From: Rhynochetos jubatus
Taxonomy: Eukaryota > Chordata > Aves > Eurypygiformes > Rhynochetidae
DNA: 64,000 nt
Assembly (NCBI GenBank): GCA_027574665.1
Contig: CM050648.1
Location: 139,004,175 to 139,068,174 of the forward strand
Reading direction: 5' to 3'
Shown here: in pieces, positions 53,001 to 62,000 of the stretch
How positions within the stretch are numbered: the stretch's first letter is position 1
Layout of the letters: every line of letters begins with the position of its first letter
Position numbers and translations under genes: made by a program
The notes under the pieces: model-generated
The model's input: only the letters and a program-made list of their open reading frames with translations
What the model was told of the DNA's origin: nothing
The model's database searches: none

Positions 53001-56000
53001 TTCCTTCAAACCCAAACAGTTCTGTTACTCTACAATATGATTCTGTGACAACTTCTCTGATATAATTAATAACCATTGAAAGAAAAATCAAACTGCACAC
53101 TGAAGCTCAAAATACTCTAAATTGCAGAAACAAGATCATTTGTCTTCTTTCTCTATTTCACTGTTTGTAGACATCCGAGCAGACAAAAAATCTCTATCTT
53201 GATCCATACTGTGAAATAGATAACTGGGGTGGGTTTTTTTACTAAAGTGCAAAGAAAAAAATAGATATTCTCAAGTCAAAATAAGAATCCTATTTTGTGA
53301 CTGATGAGAGCTCTTGAATTGGAAATTTTAATTGTGATACCTGTCTGTGTAACTGGTAAACTATGAAAGCCCACGAATCAGAGAAAATACCTAGTATGAG
53401 AGGAGGAATCTGTGTTCTGCAGTCAGTCTTATCAAAGACCAGCTGGCCAGCAATAAGTGATTCAAACTAAAATGTTCCAAGCCTTTCAAAAGAACAGTTA
53501 CCACTTCCATCCTCCTGCCCAAAGGAAAACAAATGTATCAGCACCTATTTATTAACTTGCAAGATGGTTTCTTGTCTTGTAGCCCTCTAAAGCATCTCAT
53601 GGGTATTGATTTGTACATTGCTCTGCTCAGAGCTCACATTGCTCTGTACTTTCCCTAGATGCTGCTGGATTCTCTTCACGCTGGCCTGCATCAGTTCATG
53701 GAGAGTCACAGTACAACTCCTTCTTCTTCTTTTTTAGTGGCAGAGCATGCAGTTAGCTCCTTTTTCTTCACAAAGGTCTCTTTGCTTGGTAGTAAGCCTA
53801 TAGTGAGTGTAGAACAGCTCACGAGAGACTACTGCATGTGGTGCCCATATTCTGCTGTTACATTTTTGTACATTGCCTTGAGTCTGCAAAGGTGTCAATT
53901 CATATGACTCATTGCCTTACTACATATTGTGCTTGTGTTTTTTCACAGTGTTTATAATCACAGATTCATAACACGTTTTCAACATCAGCAGTTGCTTAAT
54001 CAGATACTTACACTTTCTAGTGAAGACTTTATTTTAATATACTAATGCCAAATAGGGATTTTTGAAAGCAATTTTAATGCCATTTTCTACAAGCCTCTAT
54101 GTTATGTATATCTTTGACATAAATGAGCTCTAACATTTACTTTAGGAAGAACATATTAATTAATAATTAGGTTATGGTCTGATACCATACGCTAGATCGC
54201 ATAAATGCATACATGGAGGTTAAAAGGCAATGTGAGTTAGGATACTGGAAAAAGTTTACATCTTATAGCTGTGATGAAAGCCATGGAATTATTGCTTTCA
54301 GTAAGAGCACCAGAAATATTTACTTGTATGCAGTCAAGAAATTACTTCAGTGAAGGTACAAGCATCTGAAGACTCCGTGACACAGAGGTAAACGTACACG
54401 TGACAGGTCTAGCAACACGCCCTCTGAATTCCTTTCCATGAGGAGCCTGACTGACGGTTTCTTATGCCTCCGTGCACGGAGCACAAGTCTCTGCCTTTTA
54501 TAATAGGTCTTTAACTGTCATTTTGCTTTCTGCAGACTGAACATACATGGGTTTCTTTGAAAATTCAAAGGGAGGGCTTCCCATCTTGGTTTTTTACCTA
54601 GTCTTAAAATTAAGTGGATTTCTTGCTTCCCTATGTTTCTGAGGTTTTGCCAATTTTAAAAATCTTATATAAGAAGGTAGAACAGGTGTAAGAACTTAAA
54701 CCACCACCAAGACAAAAGAAGTCATCTGAATAATTCATGGATCTGTAAGAAGATGTTAAAGACCTAAATGATATTAAAGACCTATCCTTTCCTGTGGAAA
54801 GGATCTTAGGGATGTTTAAAATGATACATTTCTATAGATATGGTCCACTAAATTCCTATTTAAAGCCCTAAAAATCTTCTTTTTCAAGCACAACATAATT
54901 TAAAATCACTTGAACAAAGTCTTCTGGTCGTATTTCCAGTTTAAAATGCATTTTGGTCTAAAATCGCCAGCTCTAAGGGTGATGTTTCAACAGTCACAAT
55001 GACTCCAGGTAGGCACAAGATGGTCCTGATGGTGATGTTCAGTCACTGTAATTGAGCTCAAATTAAAATGAGTCCCAGTTGTAAATGACCACTGACTAAT
55101 TTACTAAGCCATTAATCCTTTCTATGAAACTTTCACTCATGCTTGTTTTTAAGAACTAAATTAAGAGTTAAATTTCTTAAGTAGTTCAGAACTGAAGACA
55201 AATGATATGTGGAAACCTGACTCTTTTTCCCCAAATATGCGTTTAGTAGAGTTAATGTATTTTATCTCTGACTGCATAGTCACTGTAGTTATTTTCTAAA
55301 GTTGTACAACTATTCACATAGATCTACCGGCAGTAGCTCTGGGTAGCAAAGGTTTCTACAAAATACTTTTGAGTAGTATGTTTGCAGGTACGTTTAACTT
55401 CCAAGAACCAAAATATGCCACAGTCTTAACCCCAAGAAATATAAAACTTTTTAAATTACATCATTAAATCACATGATCAGGCTTAGAGAAGCTTGACAGT
55501 TATTATTCAGCAACAATTTGTGTTTTGAGGCAGTCTTTGTGTAAAAGCTGAGATAGCACTCTGGATGAAAGCAAGGCAAAGAAATTATTTTTAAGTGTAC
55601 CTTCCTTTAAACTCCTTCGGCTTCTCTAGACTTTTCTGATTTTTTCCTTCCATCATTTCAGAGTTATTTTGATCTTCTGTAGTCTCTTCAAATGTCTTGA
55701 AAGATAAAGAACAAATAAAAATCAAAAATCTTGAAAAATTATAGCTACGTGCTGCAAATGCTTTCCAAACCTGATGAATCAGTGCACAGTAGTAGAGGTT
55801 TTGTAGCCAAGACGGTCTGAAAAAAATAAACAGAACAAGGTTAAAGAGAGACAATATTTTTTGTTGGAACAACTGTAATAAACACAGAAGGTTTTGAGCA
55901 CACGCTCTGCATACCTGTTCAGAACAAGGAGCTCCTTACATGGTCTGCTTCACAGTTCTAAATAAATTCACCACATCCCTTCCTACTGTATGTTTATACA

Positions 56001-59000
56001 GCACATGCCACATTAGGAACTTTAGTCTGTGACTATGTGTGTCAAACAGTATCACAAAATATAAATAGAAAACACCACCTGTGCACAATATCCTTCCATC
56101 AGCATAAGTTTGGCTGAAGTGGACAGGATTGACACAGCAGTAAAGGGAGCCCTGGATCATCTGGTCCAGAGAGGTAAAATTGTCCAGATGCAATACTATA
56201 AAAATTTACCAAAGTCTTTACAAGATTGGCCTACTCAGGCTTAAGAGAGACCTTTTACCTCCTAGCAGCGAAGTGGGTCAAAATGCTGTCCTGACGAAGT
56301 CCTTTTTTTGGAAGACTATCTTTTTGATATCAGTGCTTCTTCTATTCGCTGGAACTGTACCTATCTCCTGTCTAAAATCAGACAGTTTTACCTCTGAGTG
56401 CTATTTACCCACACATTTATTGCGGAGGAAGGATGAATTTACACGATTCCTATTGTAAAGCATATTTAGTTAAACTCATTCATATTAACAAAACCTTACA
56501 AACCAGTAGGACCTGTTAAAGCTGTACACTCAAGCCCTAGGGCTCAGCAAGGAATGGCCCTGCTGTACGTTGAAGTGTATTCTCTGGCCCTCTTGAGCTA
56601 GCACGGCAGTTGCTGTGACCCTGTGCCTAGACAGAAATAGTGGTGTGAACTGAGGTCAATAGAAAGCAAGCCTTAAGAGCGGTTACATTCATGGACACCT
56701 CTTCTCTAAGAAAACGTATTTGATGCTATAGAAACATCATGACATGTGATTACTAATACTGCAATCATCCTGTCAGTCCGTGTGCTTGAAAATACAACAG
56801 TGGTATGCATAACTATATAGAGATATATAAAGCATTTCTATAAAATAAAATAGTTACCTTTTTTAAATAATTTATTTTCATTTCTAATTCCTCTGCTTCT
56901 TTTTCTAGTTCAATGGATTCTTGTGTAGCAACTGCAGCAAGCTTTAACATTTCCTCTGTCTTTTGCCTCGAAGAAGCACTTTCATGTTACGGAATATATA
57001 TTGCAACACTACTGTTCTCAAGCCAGGGATACTATCAGACCCTGGATCCCTCTATGCTGTGAGCACAAATGCTAGGGGAGCAGAAAATTCTGACAAACCT
57101 GCATTACCTTAGACAAGCCTTCCAATCTGATTTCATTTAGGCTTTTCCTCCTTAACGAAGCATTTTGAATGATATGTCATTAAGTGACATTTGATTTGCT
57201 TTCCTCAAAATGCTCCCATAAATTTCAACTGAAGAGTATTATTTGACCTTCAGTTTTCCCACAGAGAAAAGCCAGTGTTGCCACTCTAAACATAAATATA
57301 TAAATAATGACCATACTTTTTAATAGAAAGATGTGGAAGGTAAATACAAACTTTCTTCCTTGTAAGCTGCATAGCCACCATAAATTAAGGATACATCCGT
57401 AAAGCCCAGTCATTTAGGGATTTAAAAGGAACAGACTCTGCAGAAATAAAATTTCATTTCAGATCATTAATTCACAAATCTAATTTTCTTTACAAATACA
57501 AGATAAATAAATAGATCAGAAGCATTTTTCTTTACTTAGTATACATAACAGAAACAGCAGTGAAACAGAGACTAATGCCGTTAAAAACAGCAATAAAAAT
57601 ATATGAAAAATAGATTTAAAATTTTGAAAGGCTAGTTTGAAAGTGATTTTAGGACATTTTTACCGCAAGAAGCCCAATGACACACCTCTCCCCATTACAT
57701 TCATGGGTTGGGGGAATGAATATTAGTATGCATACTCTAAATTCTTGTTCAGCGTCATTTTGATACAGTTTTTTTCCCAAAAATGGTGTAACAAAAAGAT
57801 TTTTTATTAGCTTAAGAGAAGTTGTGGAACATCAGTGAGAGGATTCCTGTACAGTACTTTAAATGTGCAGTTCACTACCAATAGGCTCTACTGTAAAAGC
57901 ATTGATAATAGTAGTACCCAAAATATCCAAGCAAGCATCTTCTTTGAATTTATATTTTTCAGACCGCTTCAAAACTCTGGTTTTGATTTCTTCAAGCTCT
58001 TTCTTTTTTTTGTAATACTCCTGTGCAAGAGCAGTTTCTGCATATTTTTCACGGTGTTGCTTCAAAACCTCTTTATACTGGGTTATGTAATCCTGATACA
58101 TTTTCCTATAAAAATACATGTAATCAATTTTTTTTCACATGAAGCCATTGTTTATAAGAAAAAAAAAAAATTAATTTATGGTATCAGTTCAATTAGTCCT
58201 GGAAAAAAAACAGATTATATTCGATATACCACTATATGTGTCTGGTTTTTATCTTCCAGCTATTTTGAAGGAAGACTATGCAGTATGTAACAAAAAGTAC
58301 ACTCATGATGTACAGAACAGTCAAACCTCGTTGTTCAGAAAGGAGTGTAGACCATACTGTATTCAAAGGCATCCTGACAGATGACAAATGTTTTTTTTTC
58401 CCTGTGTAATTACAGTGAATCCCACTGCAAGCCAAATTCTGTTTGTGCGTATTGGCACAACTCCACCGCTTCCAGTGGAGCTGTATCAAACTTACAGTAA
58501 ACAAAAATTTGGCCTAGCATCCCATATTTAGAACAGCCTGATGCATCACTGGACCAAGAGATGCCTCCAAGGAGATGCTGAGTAATCCATGTGTGTCTCA
58601 GGGAAGCCTTAAACACACACATCAGTCACACTAAAACAATAGGACTATTCATGCTTAAGGTTAAGCAAACACTTAAATGTTTAATTGGCAAAGAGGCAGA
58701 GTGTTCGGCCTCTTGTAGGGCTGCCCTCCAAATTAATGTTACAGTACTATAATTTCACTGACATCGTGTGAGTACATAGCTACAAATTATTAAAGTAGGT
58801 AGCATCAATTAATGTTCATGGCATTTTAAAAGACTTAATAGGCTTTTGAAAAAAAATGTACTATAAAACCAGATACCAGAACCAGTAATAGGATGTAACT
58901 CATCACGTAAAGCTGAAAACTGATCAGTATTATGTTTGGAAAGAGGAGAAAGAAAAACGCTGTTGCATAAAACAACCATCATCTTGTGTTAAATCAATGA

Positions 59001-62000
59001 CAGTGACTACATTAGGAAAGACTTCTTCCAGGTTTTCTCAGGCAAGGAATTTACAGGATAGAGTCTAATGACAGATCAAATATTCAACTGTCTAATTGGG
59101 ATGAGTCTCTTATTACACCAGTAATGGTGCTAAGCATAACTTTTATTACAGGTAATTTCCAGTACAAAAGTAGAATCATTTTAGGAAAGCTGAATAATTA
59201 AAAGTGTCATCAAGGAACTGGTTCTGGTTCTTAATGTCACACACAGGTAATCTAAGGATACACCTGCAGGAAGTCTGTGTTTCCCACACAGACAAGACTT
59301 AACTATAAATAGTTTCTTAAATGATGAATAACAACTACCAGTGCCCAGTAACTGTATTTCTTTCTGCATTAAATGCTTGAAATGAAATTAAAATGTCTTT
59401 TTTTTTCAAATGTTGATAGGCTATGCCTCCTATTCCTGACAAAAGATAAACTTAGGCAAATGCAAAATACATTAGAAGAGTTTGATGGTGAGCATTTATG
59501 CAGATGGACATGTTAATAAAGAGATATCACAGCGACAGACGTCCAGCATGTATCATTAATGCAGACGAGTCAATTAACTGAGAAAGAACTGCGACACAAA
59601 GTTGAGTGGTATTAAAATATGCCAATATAAAATCACAGAAGGTAAAGGAAATGTCATCCTCCAGGCAAAGGTTACGTGTACAACAGAGAGAGGCACAGTT
59701 TAAAATATTTGGGTATTTGTATACCTGTGGATTGGCTGGAAATTCCTTTATGAAACAAATTATGGTGCACAATAGCAACTAAAGCCAGAGACCCACTTGT
59801 TCACCTGCACCATGAATAAAGCCTGTGTTAAGGAACAGCTCTCACTGCTTGCAAAGCATACAGTATTCCTCTTTAAAGAGCACATTTCATCTCCAGCTGC
59901 TATTAATCACTTAAATGAAGCATGACTGAAAGGCAGACACTCCTGACTGACCGCTGGCTAGCGGAGGCAATGGAAGAGAGAAAAATTTGTGTCCAAATTC
60001 AATAGTAGAAGCTTTTGCTCTTACAAAAGGAAACCAAAAGTCATGGGGTGGGGAGGCGGGGGGGAAGTAATAACTTAATTTTTTTTAAAAACTACACTCC
60101 AGATGGTAGTTCCTGTTAAATTGACTGAAGTGACGTACACCTGTTTAGGGGAAAGAAGTTGTAGATGCACAATGTGAAATCAAGGAATTGACACTTCCCC
60201 AACTTCATGTAGAAAATTACATCAATCTGCTTGGTTTTCTACACAGATGGTCTCAGGGATCAAAGTTTCTTGATCTACTGAATATTTATGTATATTATAC
60301 AAGATTTCCCAGGTATGAAAGATGGAAAATTCTCGGTTCTATTTAATTTAGTAGATGCTAGAAACAATAACTGAGCAACAAAGAAAACTGCTGATACACT
60401 GTTAAGAATGCATTACAGATAAATGTAAAAACTATAAATCAGTAAAATATTTTGTTGTAGCAGGTACATTTCAAGCTTCTGAAAACAATCCTTGAACTTC
60501 ATATTGTTATCCCAAAATATATTTTCCACAGATTAATACGTATGGGCATATTTAGTATAGTAGTCTTGAGAAATTGTCACTATTTTTAATAAGTAATTCA
60601 TAACCTCCAGTTCACACAGTCAGACACAGGCTATTTAGAAATCAGCACTGTCCACATTAAAGTGATTAGAAAAGGTTTTAATCTCGTGATAATGCGGAAA
60701 GGAGAGCACCCACAAAATCCCTGAACATTATGTGGGTAGCTATTTATTCCTCTTTCTTTCTTCATATCACTTATTTTCAGGATGAATCTCTAGTACTAAG
60801 CCTTCTTATATGTTCTTAAAACCAATAACAGCAACAAAATGTGGACTGTTCTTAAAACCTCCACAGTAAGTGTCTAATGAAATGCAAACTGACCTGCCCA
60901 TCTTTTAAAACATCTTCCCACTTAAAGGAGTATGTCCTCAGTGTCCCCAAATGCCAGCCTGAAAAGCACATCCAGCACATAAAGTTCTAAATGTACTTAT
61001 TTTTCTTCTTAATTTAAATACTTCGAAATTATTGAATGCACATCTTGCTGATTTTAATATATCATCAAATGTTTCGGTACTATATTTGAGAAGACCACTT
61101 TCTTAAAATCCATTAATTAAATTTATTTTATGATTTATAGTCATGATGTCTTATAATTAAGCTCAGGAAAACAGATCAAACACTTTCATGTTGGAATTGA
61201 AACTTGTTATCTAAAGAAGCAATTTAAAAGTAATGCTTCTTTGGCTTGTCAGCTCAAATTAGTGAAAGTAAAATGGCTTAATCATATACTCATAGAAAGC
61301 CAATTTAGCCTTATTTTTCACCAAATATAGAGCCCTGAACAGGAAGAAGACAGATAAGCTACTAACTGAGTTAATTAAAGGCTATCAGGCATGCTATTCC
61401 TGCTGTCTTGGACAACTGGCAAAAAGAACACGTACAAAAGAACCAAAGCCAACATTTTCAATTACCTGAAGTTACACCCCTAAATTGGTATTTAGATATC
61501 CAAATGGATCTGCCTTGATTTTTTCACCATAGGGCTAACCAACCTCTTCCCTTCACAAGCAGATGAGTAAAGGTGAGTAACTTCTCTAAAATGAAGATTA
61601 GTTTTATCTGAGCGTTAAATAAAACTTCAGAGGGTTAACCTGGCATGCCGCATTTTGAACATTTCAGGGAAGATCTTCAGGGACTGTTCTTTATTCCACT
61701 GAATGTAGGCAGCTACATTCCACAACTAAGCATTTCTTTAAAATGCAGAATCTAGTTAATGAAGCTGAAACAACCGAAATGCCACTTCCTGAACGAAATT
61801 GAATTTGCAATTAATACTGACTAGAATCTTACCTACAGCTGGTCTTGAAATGGTTTTAGAGCAGGTTTTTCTGAGGCACTCACCCTATTTTTTCAGGATC
61901 TAATGCTGAATATGCATGCTTTGTGCTTATTTTCTAAAATACACAGCAGTATACTAAGTCCTGATTTCTATATTCTAATAACCATATGCAATTCATATTC

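Noticed and set aside
55936..56193. 85-codon minus-strand ORF in the intron between exons d and e
   Set aside because: It has no counterpart in SIX6OS1, and the flanking exons already join in frame with the expected length.
57225..57300. Minus-strand RVATLAF segment considered as the missing exon between b and d
   Set aside because: Phase did not fit. The segment at 57395-57437 fits phase, length and the SLxxW pattern.
60040..60070. G-rich run (ggtggggaggcgggggggaag) as a G-quadruplex
   Set aside because: Only short G-tracts in an AT-rich intron, with no regular loop spacing; too weak to list.
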